A stretch of DNA of 64,000 nt. Source: Candidatus Poribacteria bacterium. Lineage in GTDB: Bacteria; Poribacteria; WGA-4E; WGA-3G. How positions within the stretch are numbered: position 1 is the stretch's first letter; each line of letters starts with the position of its first letter. The stretch is from NCBI GenBank assembly GCA_022821725.1, contig JAJEDB010000071.1:1-64000 (forward strand), in the 5' to 3' direction. Of the stretch, positions 46,660 to 57,063 are shown one piece after another. The notes under the pieces were generated by a model. It did not search any database and was not told the DNA's origin. It saw only the letters and a program-made list of their open reading frames with translations. Position numbers and translations under genes: made by a program.

Positions 46660-48216
46660 TCACCATGGATGTGTGCGAAACGGTGAAGCAGGTAACCCCT
46701 CTTTGTTGACGAGATTCGGTTCTGCACTTTGATGCCAACCGAATCGAACGGCGATTGGGTTCGCAACGGCACCGCTGGAGACGACAATTGTGTTCCCATC
46801 AACTGTCGCTTCCGCCGCAACGAATTGCTTATCCTCGCCTGCGATTTCAAACCATGTCAGGGGTTGTGCGTCTTTCGCCATCAAGCCACTCCCAACGAAG
46901 TCAAAACGCAGTCGGATCGTGTCGCCTTCTACTGCCATTGACTTGTAAATCGGACCGGAATAGGTTACATCCGCTCTACCGTAGGTTTTCGCGAGTGCCC
47001 ACAACGCAAGCCGTCTGCCAACCTCCTGCTTGTTTTGCGGATGGATGTCCTTGAGGTTACCGACATCCGTTGTTACAGCCATACCAGTATGGGGGACGGA
47101 TAAGGTTGCGGCTTGTGCCTCCCAAATTGCCGGTCGCAGAAATGGGCCGGCTCCCCAACCGTAATTAAACGGGGCAAGTTGCACGAAATAGAAGGGGAAA
47201 TCCCCCTGTCCCCAAACCTTACGCCATCCATTGATGAGCGCTTTCATCTTTTCATGGTAGAGCATTCCATCCTGAAGGTTCGACTCGCCTTGGTACCAGA
47301 TTGCGCCACGGAGCGCGTAAGGGACGATCGGATGCACCATGCCGTTGTAGAGTCCGGTGGGTCTGGCGTGATGTCTCAGCGCGTGTCTATTTTCGGGTAT
47401 CTGTGTAAGGCGAGCGTTGGTTTCTAACGCCGCTCGCGTTTCTGCGATCCACGCCTCAATCTCCTTCATCTTTTGCGGAAGTTGCTCGCGATAGTTCGTA
47501 TCCGCTTCCTGAATCTCTTTGGATATGGATTCAAGGGCAGGGACGGTTGAGAAGCCAACAGGCGGTGTCCACGGCTCAATGCGGGTGCCGCCCCAATTGG
47601 TACTGATTAATCCAATCGGAACATTGAGGTTCTTGTAAAGTTTTCTGCCGAAATAGTAAGCGACAGCGGAGAAATTCTCGATTGTTTGTGGGGTGGTTTC
47701 ATACCAGTCGGCTTCTACATCTTGCTGAAGTAATCCTGAAGGTCTGTGCGGAATGTCAAACAGTCGGATCTTTGGATAGTCCGCCGCAGCGATTTCTGCA
47801 TCGGCATCCCTTGAGGCGCGCACAGACCATTCCATGTTCGACTGTCCGGAGCAGACCCAAACTTCTCCGAAAAGAACGTTCGTCAACTCAATTATAGGGG
47901 CTGGGTTACCCAGCCCGTATACACGAAGGGTATAGGGACCCCCGGCTTCCATTGCTGGGAGTTCGGTTCGCCAGTTGCCTTCCGCGTCGGAGACCATCAC
48001 AGTCGTCGAGAAAAGCGGAGCGGCATCCTCCCCTTCGGCACTGAGAGTTATCGTGACTTCCTCGTCCGGGGCTGCCCAGCCCCAGATAGGAACTTCCATG
48101 TCGCGTTGCAATACCATATTACTGCCGATGACACGTGGCAACGTAACCTCGGCATGCGTGAGGGTTTGTATGGAAAGTAACAAGACACCGATGAGAGATA
48201 GCATTAATCGTTTCAT
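46660..48216 (-). CDS. Sialate O-acetylesterase-like protein
   Basis: NVLFGEVWVCSGQSNMEW, YALRGAIWYQGESNL, VTTDVGNLKDIHPQNKQEVG. Confidence 0.92.
   Translation of the reverse strand: MKRLMLSLIGVLLLSIQTLTHAEVTLPRVIGSNMVLQRDMEVPIWGWAAPDEEVTITLSAEGEDAAPLFSTTVMVSDAEGNWRTELPAMEAGGPYTLRVYGLGNPAPIIELTNVLFGEVWVCSGQSNMEWSVRASRDADAEIAAADYPKIRLFDIPHRPSGLLQQDVEADWYETTPQTIENFSAVAYYFGRKLYKNLNVPIGLISTNWGGTRIEPWTPPVGFSTVPALESISKEIQEADTNYREQLPQKMKEIEAWIAETRAALETNARLTQIPENRHALRHHARPTGLYNGMVHPIVPYALRGAIWYQGESNLQDGMLYHEKMKALINGWRKVWGQGDFPFYFVQLAPFNYGWGAGPFLRPAIWEAQAATLSVPHTGMAVTTDVGNLKDIHPQNKQEVGRRLALWALAKTYGRADVTYSGPIYKSMAVEGDTIRLRFDFVGSGLMAKDAQPLTWFEIAGEDKQFVAAEATVDGNTIVVSSGAVANPIAVRFGWHQSAEPNLVNKEGLPASPFRTHPW
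47894..47920. repeat. 27 bp palindrome ATAGGGGCTGGGTTACCCAGCCCGTAT inside esterase CDS
   Basis: Translated as YGLGNPAPI just before the conserved NVLFGEVW motif. Confidence 0.85.
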
Positions 48217-50579
48217 AGCGTTGCTCCTTCAATATAATGGTCATCTCCTCGTTCTTGAAGGCGTTCGGCGAGGTAGCTGTTGCGTTGCATGACTTGATTG
48301 TTGCGGATACAGATGCCGAGTGCCCGTTTGGTGCCGACTATGACGACACACTCCTTCGCACGGGTGATACCGGTGTAGAGCAGATTCCGTTGTAACATGA
48401 GATAGTGCTGCGTGTGTAAGGGGATAACAACGGCGGGATACTCACTCCCCTGCGCTTTATGGACAGTCGTGGCATACGCTAAGACGAGTTCGCCGAGGTC
48501 CGCGGTATCGTAAGCGACCTGTTTATCGGGAAACTGGAGATAGACCTTTTTGTCGAGATGCTCAATGGCGACGACTCTGCCGATATCGCCGTTGAATACC
48601 TCATAGTCGTAGTTGTTGCGGACTTGCATCACCTTATCCCCGATGCGGAAACCGCCTGCGGTTCGAGATACGGGTGCCGTGCCCTCGCGTCTATGGGATG
48701 GCTGCCTGTAAGTCTGAAAGCCGAGCCTCGCTTTTTCTAACGGATGGGAGGCTGGGTTTGTATACTCCGGGTTCAATACTTCCTGGAGGCGTTTGTTGAA
48801 GCTTTCAGTGCCAAGCATCCCACGCCGCATCGGGCATAGGAGTTGGATGTCATCTATCGGATGGTAATCGTAGTGTTGCGGCAACCGATCAGAAATGAGG
48901 GAACATACCAATTCCGTAATCGCTTCGGGATCCTCCTCCTCCATAAAGAAAAAGTTCCGGTCCGTATCGCCAGTGAGTTCTGGAAAATCGCCCTTATTGA
49001 TGCGATGGGCATTGGTGACGATCATGCTCTCCTGTGCCTGACGGAATATCTCGGTGAGTTGGATGACGGGTATCCTTTGGGAATCAATAAGTTCTCTGAG
49101 GACATTGCCCGCGCCGACGGAGGGAAGTTGATCGGTGTCCCCGATGAGGATGACGGTGGTGCCCGGACGAATTGCCTGCATCAGACGGTTCATCAGGACG
49201 AGGTCGACCATAGAGGTTTCGTCAACAATGACGACATCTGTGTCCAATGGGTTTTGTCGATTTCGTTTAAATCCGTTGTTTCGCGGAGAGAATTCAAGGA
49301 GCCGATGAATGGTTTTGGCTTCGCTGCCGGTTGTTTCGCTGAGCCGTTTTGCTGCGCGTCCGGTGGGTGCTGTCAGGGTGATGCGTCTCCCCTCCGCTTC
49401 AAACAGACGAATCATGCCGAGAACAGTCGTGGTTTTACCAGTGCCGGGTCCCCCGGTCAGGATCATGGCACGGGTCGTCATGGCGGTATAGATCGCCTTG
49501 CGTTGTTGTGGCGCGAAACGGATGTCCATTTCGTTCTCTAATTGCGTGAGGAACAGCGTCGTGTTAGAGGGCAGCAGAACGGTGCTTTGTTCTCGACTCG
49601 CTAAGAGCCTCAAAAACTGGTTTGCGACACCGAGTTCGGCATAGTAAAAAGGGGCGAGATAGATGGCGGAATGGTCATCGGTTGAAAGGGGTTCCTGATC
49701 CGTTTCGGAAATCTCATAGTTCTCTTGTGTCTCGTCTATACTCTCCTGTTCGTCGGAAACCACTACATCTGTAAAACCGGGATTAATAATTTCCTCTTTT
49801 TCGACGAGGGCGGAGATCCCTTGCTCAATGGCTGCCAGCTCCTGCTCAAGCATGGTTTGGCACGCTTCAATAAGTTCGGCACGCCGTTGGAAGACGTGTC
49901 CATCATCCGCCTTCTGGCTGAGAACATATTTGATCCCCGCTTGCACCCGCTGCGGCGCATCCTTATCGATGCCAAGTTTCTGTGCGATCGTGTCTGCCGT
50001 TACAAACCCGATACCGTAAATGTCATCAGCGAGGCGATACGGGTCTTCAGTGACGATCGGGATTGCGTCGTTTTCATAAGTTTTATAAATTTTAGCGGCG
50101 TGCGCCGTGCTAACATCGTGCGATTGTAGGAAGATCATCACATTTTTTATTTCGCGTTGCGCTTCCCACGCTTCCTTGATGATTTTTACGCGCTTCCGAC
50201 CGATACCGGGAACGCGTGCCAATTTTTCAGGTTCGTTCTCAATGACATCCATCGTATCCATACCGAACTTACGGACGATGAGTCCTGCCATCTTCGGACC
50301 GATACCTTTGATGAGACCTGAACCGAGATATTTTCTTAAGCCGACGACGTTTGCAGGGAGGATGGTCTCATACTTCTCGATTTGGAACTGTCTGCCGTAT
50401 CTGGGGTTATCTACCCACTGTCCCTGGAGGAGGAGACTCTCACCAGGATTGATAGATGCCAAATTGCCGACGACTGTGATGAGTTCGGCATGGTCGCGCG
50501 CCGAAAGTCTTCCGACTGTATAGCCGGTGTCATGGCTTTCATAGACGATACGTTCGAGTATCCCCTGCAGCGTTTCCAT
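48213..50579 (-). CDS. recD2: RecD2-type SF1B DNA helicase
   Basis: HhH region GPKMAGLIVRKFG, LTGGPGTGKTTTVLGMI, VDETSMVDLVLMNRL, VHKAQGSEYPAVVIPL. Confidence 0.94.
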   Translation of the reverse strand: METLQGILERIVYESHDTGYTVGRLSARDHAELITVVGNLASINPGESLLLQGQWVDNPRYGRQFQIEKYETILPANVVGLRKYLGSGLIKGIGPKMAGLIVRKFGMDTMDVIENEPEKLARVPGIGRKRVKIIKEAWEAQREIKNVMIFLQSHDVSTAHAAKIYKTYENDAIPIVTEDPYRLADDIYGIGFVTADTIAQKLGIDKDAPQRVQAGIKYVLSQKADDGHVFQRRAELIEACQTMLEQELAAIEQGISALVEKEEIINPGFTDVVVSDEQESIDETQENYEISETDQEPLSTDDHSAIYLAPFYYAELGVANQFLRLLASREQSTVLLPSNTTLFLTQLENEMDIRFAPQQRKAIYTAMTTRAMILTGGPGTGKTTTVLGMIRLFEAEGRRITLTAPTGRAAKRLSETTGSEAKTIHRLLEFSPRNNGFKRNRQNPLDTDVVIVDETSMVDLVLMNRLMQAIRPGTTVILIGDTDQLPSVGAGNVLRELIDSQRIPVIQLTEIFRQAQESMIVTNAHRINKGDFPELTGDTDRNFFFMEEEDPEAITELVCSLISDRLPQHYDYHPIDDIQLLCPMRRGMLGTESFNKRLQEVLNPEYTNPASHPLEKARLGFQTYRQPSHRREGTAPVSRTAGGFRIGDKVMQVRNNYDYEVFNGDIGRVVAIEHLDKKVYLQFPDKQVAYDTADLGELVLAYATTVHKAQGSEYPAVVIPLHTQHYLMLQRNLLYTGITRAKECVVIVGTKRALGICIRNNQVMQRNSYLAERLQERGDDHYIEGATL

Positions 50580-50618
50580 TTTTTAGTTTTACCTTATTAA
50601 GACAACAAACAGAGCGAA

Positions 50619-51302
50619 CTACTCAAACAGATGCGCGACTGGGCAGGTAAAACCCGGTATGACAGTATCACCAGTGAGTGTATCATCACGTGTGAGTATC
50701 TCAATATCCGTCTCAGAACGATATACCGTCACGGTTTTGGTAACGGGTTCAAGCACCCAGACGAGGCGTGTTCCTGCGTTCAAATATGCAAATGCCTTCT
50801 CAGCAACACGAGATTGAACATCCGAGGGAGAAACAACTTCAACGGCCAGCTCGGGTGGTATAGGAAACCCCTTTGTTTTGTCGCCCGTCAATTGTGCAGT
50901 CGAAACAAAGGCGACATCCGGTTTTACTGTGCGTTCCCCAACCTGAAAGGTCGTTTCTGCGGTGTACAGACGTCCGAGTTTCTGTTGATAAACATGCGAA
51001 TACAAATAGTAAATGATATTGACGCTAATTTCACCATGTTCTCTCGACGGTGGTGACATCGGTACTAACTCTCCTTTAACATATTCATAACCCTCTACAT
51101 CCTGCTCGAGAAACTCCTCCAACGTCATTGTAGTGCGGATTGTGCGCATCTCTGGAGGGAGTGGTGGCGACTTTGGCACCAATTTGCCGTCTATGTATTC
51201 ATATCCTTCTACATCATGCTCCAGGAACTCTTCCAACGTCATCTTGACACTTTCTGCGGGACGTATGCCTTGTTCAACTTCGTGGATTTCTTGTAACTTC
51301 AT
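50619..51302 (-). CDS. Uma2-family (DUF820) putative endonuclease with internally duplicated N-terminus
   Basis: VKPDVAFVSTAQL, PELAVEVVSPSDVQSRV..K...YLNAGTRLVWVLEP; repeated MTLEEFLE(H/Q)DVEGYEY(I/V). Confidence 0.88.
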   Translation of the reverse strand: MKLQEIHEVEQGIRPAESVKMTLEEFLEHDVEGYEYIDGKLVPKSPPLPPEMRTIRTTMTLEEFLEQDVEGYEYVKGELVPMSPPSREHGEISVNIIYYLYSHVYQQKLGRLYTAETTFQVGERTVKPDVAFVSTAQLTGDKTKGFPIPPELAVEVVSPSDVQSRVAEKAFAYLNAGTRLVWVLEPVTKTVTVYRSETDIEILTRDDTLTGDTVIPGFTCPVAHLFE

Positions 51303-51422
51303 GCTTTCAATCCCTCCGTATAGAAAGTTTGCAAGTGTGCTAAAGTTTGCAGATGAACCAGAACCCTCTGGAAACTTTACGGACTTTAGAACACTTTATA
51401 GACTTTGAAACTTTCCCCAGAT

Positions 51423-52655
51423 CTATCCAATTTCCGTCATCAATTTCTGAAAAGCGTTGAGTTGCGGGGCAATCATATGGGATGTATCCGTTTTGTTCTC
51501 AAGTGCCTCAACGGTTTTGAGTCCGTTGCCTGTGATAGCGAGAACCGTTGGCTCATCAGGTCCGATGTGTCCACTTTCTATCAATTTTTTCGCGGCGGCG
51601 AGTGTGACACCCCCAGCGGTTTCCGTGAAAATACCCTCTGTGGAAGCGAGGAGTTTTATGGCATCCACGATCTCAATATCGGTGGCGTGTTCGCCGACAC
51701 CCCCGGAGTTTCGGACGGTATCCACAGCATAGATGCCGTCTGCAGGGTTTCCAATCGCGAGCGATTTAGCGATTGTATTGGGTCTCACAGGCTTTACAAA
51801 ATCGCCATTCTCTTTGTATGTATTGACGATGGGTCCACATCCCTCGGCTTGGGCAACATGGATTTTAGTGTTCGGTGTATCTATTAATCCCAAAGTGTGG
51901 AATTCTTTTAAAGCTTTGCCAATCTTTGTGATGAGAGACCCCCCGGCGGCAGGTGCGACGATATGCGCGGGTGCCTTCCAACCGAGTTGTTCGATCAATT
52001 CAAAGCAGAGGGTTTTCGAGCCTTCAGCGTAGAAAGGACGGATGTTGATATTAACAAATGCCCACGGATAGACCCCACCAATTTCACTACAGAGTCGGTT
52101 GACATCGTCATAAGTGCCAGTGATACCGACGACTGTGGGACCATAAACGAGAGATGCAACGACCTTGCCAACTTCGAGATCCGCGGGGATGAAAATGAAG
52201 CAATTCAATTTTGCGATGGCAGCGTGTGCGGCGACTGCGTTGGCGAGATTGCCAGTAGATGCACAAGAAACAGTCTCAAAATCGAATTCTTTTGCTTTGC
52301 TCAAGGCGACGGCTACAACCCGATCTTTGAAGGAAAAGGTCGGATGGCAGACGGTGTCATCTTTGATATAGAGTTCTTTGACGCCGAGCGCGTCTCCAAG
52401 ATTTTTTGCCCGGACGAGCGGCGTAAATCCGGTGTGAGTGCCATCTGTCGGTTCACCATCTATTGGCAGCAGATCTGCATAACGCCACATGCTTTCTGGA
52501 CCGTTTTCTATTGAACGCCTTGAAATAGATTTTTGTATCTCTTCATAGTTATAGTCTACTTCCAGGGGCCCGAAACAGAACTCGCAAACGTGGAGCGGTT
52601 CCTTGGGATACTTCTCCCCACATTCGCGGCATTTGAGCCCTAATACTTTTTCCAT
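51423..52655 (-). CDS. thrC: Threonine synthase
   Basis: KDDTVCHPTFSFKDRVVAVALSKA, CASTGNLANAVAAHAA, PAAGGSLITKIGKAL. Confidence 0.93.
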   Translation of the reverse strand: MEKVLGLKCRECGEKYPKEPLHVCEFCFGPLEVDYNYEEIQKSISRRSIENGPESMWRYADLLPIDGEPTDGTHTGFTPLVRAKNLGDALGVKELYIKDDTVCHPTFSFKDRVVAVALSKAKEFDFETVSCASTGNLANAVAAHAAIAKLNCFIFIPADLEVGKVVASLVYGPTVVGITGTYDDVNRLCSEIGGVYPWAFVNINIRPFYAEGSKTLCFELIEQLGWKAPAHIVAPAAGGSLITKIGKALKEFHTLGLIDTPNTKIHVAQAEGCGPIVNTYKENGDFVKPVRPNTIAKSLAIGNPADGIYAVDTVRNSGGVGEHATDIEIVDAIKLLASTEGIFTETAGGVTLAAAKKLIESGHIGPDEPTVLAITGNGLKTVEALENKTDTSHMIAPQLNAFQKLMTEIG

Positions 52656-52669
52656 GTTTTTAATTTTCC

Positions 52670-52880
52670 TTTTTTAATTTTACCTTGCGGATAAGTAACG
52701 AGATTTAAGACTTTAACGTTTCCTGTGTTCGAGTCGCCCTCCACTTCGTTACGGGCTTGGGAATTGGTTTCATATTTTGAAGAAAAAAGAAACGTCAAAA
52801 TGCACAAACCCAGTTGCGAATTAACCGAAGTCCGCAAGGACAACGGACGCAGCGGCCCAGGAGCAATAAATTAAAATTAG
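52670..52880. mobile_element. MITE-like element, copy H
   Basis: TTTTTTAATTTTACCTTGCGG (52670-52690), AATAAATTAAAATTAG (52865-52880), internal CCACTTCGTTACGGGCTTGGG. Confidence 0.6.
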
Positions 52881-54196
52881 ATTGTCAATTTAACGCTAAA
52901 TTCGTTCTTTCCGGATTGTAACGTGAGACGTATAAAAAGCGAATGTTCCCCTATCCATCTGACATCATCGACGTTGGACTCCGTTAATTGTAGACCTTCG
53001 TGGTCACCCCAGACGACTATCCCATAAGGCATCGTCCGCGTCGCCTCTACCACAATGGCGATGTGTAGTTGTGTCCGGTGTCGCGTCGGTAAAAATCCCG
53101 TTAGGACAGGTGTATTCGCTTCAGACTGTAATACCCGTTCGGCAGCATAGTTTTTGATCTCAACGGGCACCATATCACCTTCAATAAAGGTCAATTCACA
53201 CGCCGCGTCGTAGTAAAATATCTTTAACGTAGACTTCGGGTCAGACATTTCCTCTCGGATCTCCGTAGTTGTCCCGACAACCGCGGTCGGTTCGGTTTTC
53301 TGACACTGTTCGATGTAATCTTCAACCATTTGCGAAAGGAGCAGCGGCTTTGTGTCTTGAAGACTCACCACGTGTGCGAAGTATGCATCGAGGCGTTCCA
53401 ACCCCTCTTCTCCGAGGTGTGCAACGGTAAGCGGGTCGATATGTTCTACATAACCCAGCCATTGATTCCACGCCGTGCTTTCGACATAGACATCATAATG
53501 GTGTTGCGCTGTTCCGTTTAAGAGTGCTGCGCGGAGATTATGTGCGTCTGCATCAAGATGACCAGCAGTATGGTAAGGGATACCGACAATCTTTTCAAAC
53601 GATTGGTCAGGGGTCCCTCGTGCGACAATCGCATCAAGAGACGCTGAAACCTCAAGCGGGTAAAAACACCCAAAACCACCGCGGTCGGAACCCTCAATTT
53701 CAGGAACATTCGGGGCTGTCGCATCCACCTCTTGCTGATTCCAATGGTAGCCCCAAAGCCCGCGGAAGCCCGTCTGTTCAAGGGCTCGCAGGAACGTATC
53801 ATTCTTGAAGACTGCCCCTGCGATATTCATCTCCGCCCAAGGCAGCGTTCGCTTGAGTCTTTCCCGTTCCCTGATTATATATTCCGGTAACTTCTCTCGC
53901 ATCGTGACGAGATGCGATGCCATGGCTTCCGTGCTGGCACCCGGATTGGCATTTCTTGCAGCCTCCCAGTTCGTTTCCCAGATCGGTCTGATATCGAGCA
54001 TCAACAAGGGAGCGTCGCCGTGCTCAGTGTGGAACGTTGTGAGCAACCTCGCGACGACTGGCGCAGATGTGGTATCGACTGCCCATGTTATGGGTATACC
54101 GTGTTTATGTGCAATTTCTGCTAACAGTCGGACACCTTCACGCAGCCGCTCCCTGTCTTCCGCTATCGCTGTGCTTACCAATCCGTAACTCAGCAT
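52877..54196 (-). CDS. Hypothetical protein, possibly polysaccharide deacetylase-like barrel
   Basis: ITWAVDTTSAPVVARLL...GFRGLWGYHWNQQEV; family uncertain. Confidence 0.5.
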   Translation of the reverse strand: MLSYGLVSTAIAEDRERLREGVRLLAEIAHKHGIPITWAVDTTSAPVVARLLTTFHTEHGDAPLLMLDIRPIWETNWEAARNANPGASTEAMASHLVTMREKLPEYIIRERERLKRTLPWAEMNIAGAVFKNDTFLRALEQTGFRGLWGYHWNQQEVDATAPNVPEIEGSDRGGFGCFYPLEVSASLDAIVARGTPDQSFEKIVGIPYHTAGHLDADAHNLRAALLNGTAQHHYDVYVESTAWNQWLGYVEHIDPLTVAHLGEEGLERLDAYFAHVVSLQDTKPLLLSQMVEDYIEQCQKTEPTAVVGTTTEIREEMSDPKSTLKIFYYDAACELTFIEGDMVPVEIKNYAAERVLQSEANTPVLTGFLPTRHRTQLHIAIVVEATRTMPYGIVVWGDHEGLQLTESNVDDVRWIGEHSLFIRLTLQSGKNEFSVKLTI

Positions 54197-54198
54197 TA

Positions 54199-54912
54199 CT
54201 ATTCCAAAAAGACGGTAACGCCCAGGTCAGCATACTTCTGGCGGGTGCTGGGACTGCCGTTCCTAAAACAAACAGCGGTTGTCGTTCCCTCTAAAGCTTT
54301 CGCGACGTATTCCACACAAGCATCCACGGTCTGGAGTGCATGATTCGGGTGGCTTTCGATGCTGAACGTCAGATCCGCAGGACCAAAGGAGAGACAGTCA
54401 ACACCCGGCTTCGCGAGAGATCGCGCATGTGTGACGGCTTCTATGGACTCAATCTGCATCCAGAGGATGCCATTGGTGTTCCACCAATCGGCGTATTCAA
54501 GCCGTTCTTTGCCTTCGGAATTCACTCGGGGGGCACCGCCCCAACTCCGAAGTCCCTGCTGTGGATAGTAGAAAGCAGCGACGGCTTCGTTTACGGTTTC
54601 GTCTAATTCGACCTGTGGCACCTCAATGCCTGAGGGACCTAAATCAAGGTAGTTGCCGATAAGATACGTGTTTCGGGTGTGCTTAATCCGAAAGTTGGCG
54701 GGAATTCCGAGTTCATTCGCCATGTTACAGAAGGCGACGAGCCGATCCTCGTTGTATGCAGAGTGTTGGCTATCCACGGCGACAAAATCGTAGCCGCCCT
54801 CTTCGACTTTGGCGACGAGTGCGTCGGCAGATATTGCCATAGACACGTTAGCGCCATAGATGAGTTCTCCGTTGTGGATCCGTTGTTTCAAATTTGCTGC
54901 TGACATTGTCAT
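54199..54912 (-). CDS. HpcH/HpaI aldolase family protein
   Basis: YDFVAVDSQHSAYN, GPSGIEVPQVE, MQIESIEAVTHARSL, LSFGPADLTFSI. Confidence 0.88.
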   Translation of the reverse strand: MTMSAANLKQRIHNGELIYGANVSMAISADALVAKVEEGGYDFVAVDSQHSAYNEDRLVAFCNMANELGIPANFRIKHTRNTYLIGNYLDLGPSGIEVPQVELDETVNEAVAAFYYPQQGLRSWGGAPRVNSEGKERLEYADWWNTNGILWMQIESIEAVTHARSLAKPGVDCLSFGPADLTFSIESHPNHALQTVDACVEYVAKALEGTTTAVCFRNGSPSTRQKYADLGVTVFLE

Positions 54913-55341
54913 CCCTCATTTTTTTAGCGCAGCTTGCGAATCAAAATCTGCTGTTAAATACTGTCTGCGGTGCGCGTGGGTTCAGTTTTACAAGGCAAAC
55001 GGCATAGCGGGTGCTATTCCGAAACCGAGGCAGGCAGGTCAAGTCACGCCTGAATCCCTATAATTATACCCTAAAAATCCTTTTGTGTCAACGGATTTGT
55101 GTTTTGTATAGAACATTCAGCAATCAGCAATCAGCGGTCAGCCGTCGGCATTTCCTTATGCCGCGTTTCAGAGTATTCAGAGTAAAATCCGAAAAGGGAT
55201 AGATTATTAAAAGAGTTGTAAACCTTGATTACAACTGGGTTTTTGACGGTTTTTGTAGGAAGTATTTTGCAGACTTACTCTGAAAGTCTACAAGTTAGTA
55301 GTCAGGAATCGGAGTTCCCTCCTACAAGAATCGGCTGTCCA

Positions 55342-57063
55342 TTATCCTCGTAGGAATTGTATCTGTTGGTTGTCGAAGTGTCGTTCCGATTTCTGGGTTG
55401 GACGGATTCGCCACGCGTCGGGTAAGCGGACGAGGGAGTTGATAACATCAGGGTTCTCAAAGTAGGTATCGTCTATCTGCCAGAATTGAAGGCGCGGGTA
55501 GGTTTGGTGGTTGTGCTCAAAACTGCCCATGTTCTGAGCTTCTTGTCGCATTCTCGCAGTGACAGGTTCAATGGTGATAAAGATGCCGACTTCGGCGTTG
55601 TGCTGATCCATGACGTGGCAGAAGGCACGGACTTGGGTAATGGTAGGTTTGCCAGCCTTGACCTCGGCGAGGATACGCGCATCGGTCTCCTTCATCTGTT
55701 GAGGATTCCACAATGTGACATGTCCGACACCATCAAGTCCACCATCCTTGACATCTTTCGTCGGTCTCAGTCCAAGCCGCGTTACTGCCCAATTTGAGAA
55801 GTCGTGATATTTGCGTTTATCACCCTCTTTCAGCAGTCTGCGGACCTCCTGCATGTTTGTGGGATACCCTTCAATCTGGTAGTCAACAGACGGCTCCAAT
55901 CCGTGTCGGTCTGCCAACCGTTGGCGCATCGGATCGAGTGCGAGAATGGTTATGTCTATCCCCATCCATTGCCGATTGAGGGTATGCGCGGCGTCAATTG
56001 TCGTGCCACAGCCGCAGAACGGGTCAAGGACGATGTCGCCTTCGTTGCTGGAGGCTGTTATGAGGCGTTCATAGAGCGCGATTGGTTTTTGTGTGGGATA
56101 GCCGAGGCGTTCCTTAGAAGCACTCGCAAGGGGATTTATGTCTGTGATAATATCGTGTACTCTACTCCCTTTTGATGTAGATAAATATCGCTTGAATCTT
56201 GGAACGTTGCCCCTCGGTGGCCAATAAACCAATCCATTGGCATCTAATACATTCAATCTTTCATGAACAGAAAGAGACTCATAGTTTTCAGGGGGTCGGA
56301 CATCTTCGGGCCACGCTTCCCTACGTGGTGTGCTCCAATGTCTACCTACTTCACTGGGATCTACATCACGCCACGGTTGACCGGACTCACCTCGTCTAAT
56401 CCCAGGGGCGTTTAGGGAAGCAATCTGGTAGGGGCCTCTTTCGTCCTGATGACGATAAAACTTCTTTACGTATTCCGGATCGTGCGCTGTATAGACGGGA
56501 TTCCAGACCGTTTTGCTGCTTTTGCCATAGAATAGAATCGTGTCGTGGACCCTGCCATATTGTCTGCCATCATTATGTGCATTGGTGCGTTGCCAGATAA
56601 TCTCGTTCCTGAAATTTTCCACACCAAAAACAGCGTCCAGAACTGCTTTGAGATAGTGGCTTGCCGTCGGATCGCAGTGGAGGTAAATGCTGCCGGTGGG
56701 TGTGAGGACTCGGTGCATCTCTGCGAGGCGGGGTCCCATGAAGGCGAGGTAGGCACGCATCGCGCCACTATTACCGGACACGGCGTTTTGTAGGACTAAA
56801 TCGTTTCCTTTGAGACAGTTATCGAGTGCTTTGTAGGTGTCGCTGGTGTAAGCCCGTTTTTCGACCTCGGCCCGTGTGTCTTGTGCGGCGGTGTCCCAGG
56901 TCCAGGTATCAGTGAACGCCTTTTTCTGTGCGAGAGAATCCCCGATAAATGCGTTGTAGTCGCGTCCAGAGTTGAAGGGTGGGTCGGTGCATATTAGATG
57001 GACGCGCTCGTCGTCCATCTCGCGGAGGATTTCGAGGTTGTCCCCGAAGTAGAGTTTGTTCAT
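55342..57063 (-). CDS. DNA methyltransferase fused to a putative Mrr-like PD-(D/E)XK nuclease domain
   Basis: HLICTDPPFNSGRDY, GYPTQKPIALYERLI, VLDPFCGCGTTIDAA methyltransferase motifs; C-terminal KDGGLDGVGHV...ILAEVKAGKPTITQVRAF with GxDG...ExK layout. Confidence 0.85.
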   Translation of the reverse strand: MNKLYFGDNLEILREMDDERVHLICTDPPFNSGRDYNAFIGDSLAQKKAFTDTWTWDTAAQDTRAEVEKRAYTSDTYKALDNCLKGNDLVLQNAVSGNSGAMRAYLAFMGPRLAEMHRVLTPTGSIYLHCDPTASHYLKAVLDAVFGVENFRNEIIWQRTNAHNDGRQYGRVHDTILFYGKSSKTVWNPVYTAHDPEYVKKFYRHQDERGPYQIASLNAPGIRRGESGQPWRDVDPSEVGRHWSTPRREAWPEDVRPPENYESLSVHERLNVLDANGLVYWPPRGNVPRFKRYLSTSKGSRVHDIITDINPLASASKERLGYPTQKPIALYERLITASSNEGDIVLDPFCGCGTTIDAAHTLNRQWMGIDITILALDPMRQRLADRHGLEPSVDYQIEGYPTNMQEVRRLLKEGDKRKYHDFSNWAVTRLGLRPTKDVKDGGLDGVGHVTLWNPQQMKETDARILAEVKAGKPTITQVRAFCHVMDQHNAEVGIFITIEPVTARMRQEAQNMGSFEHNHQTYPRLQFWQIDDTYFENPDVINSLVRLPDAWRIRPTQKSERHFDNQQIQFLRG

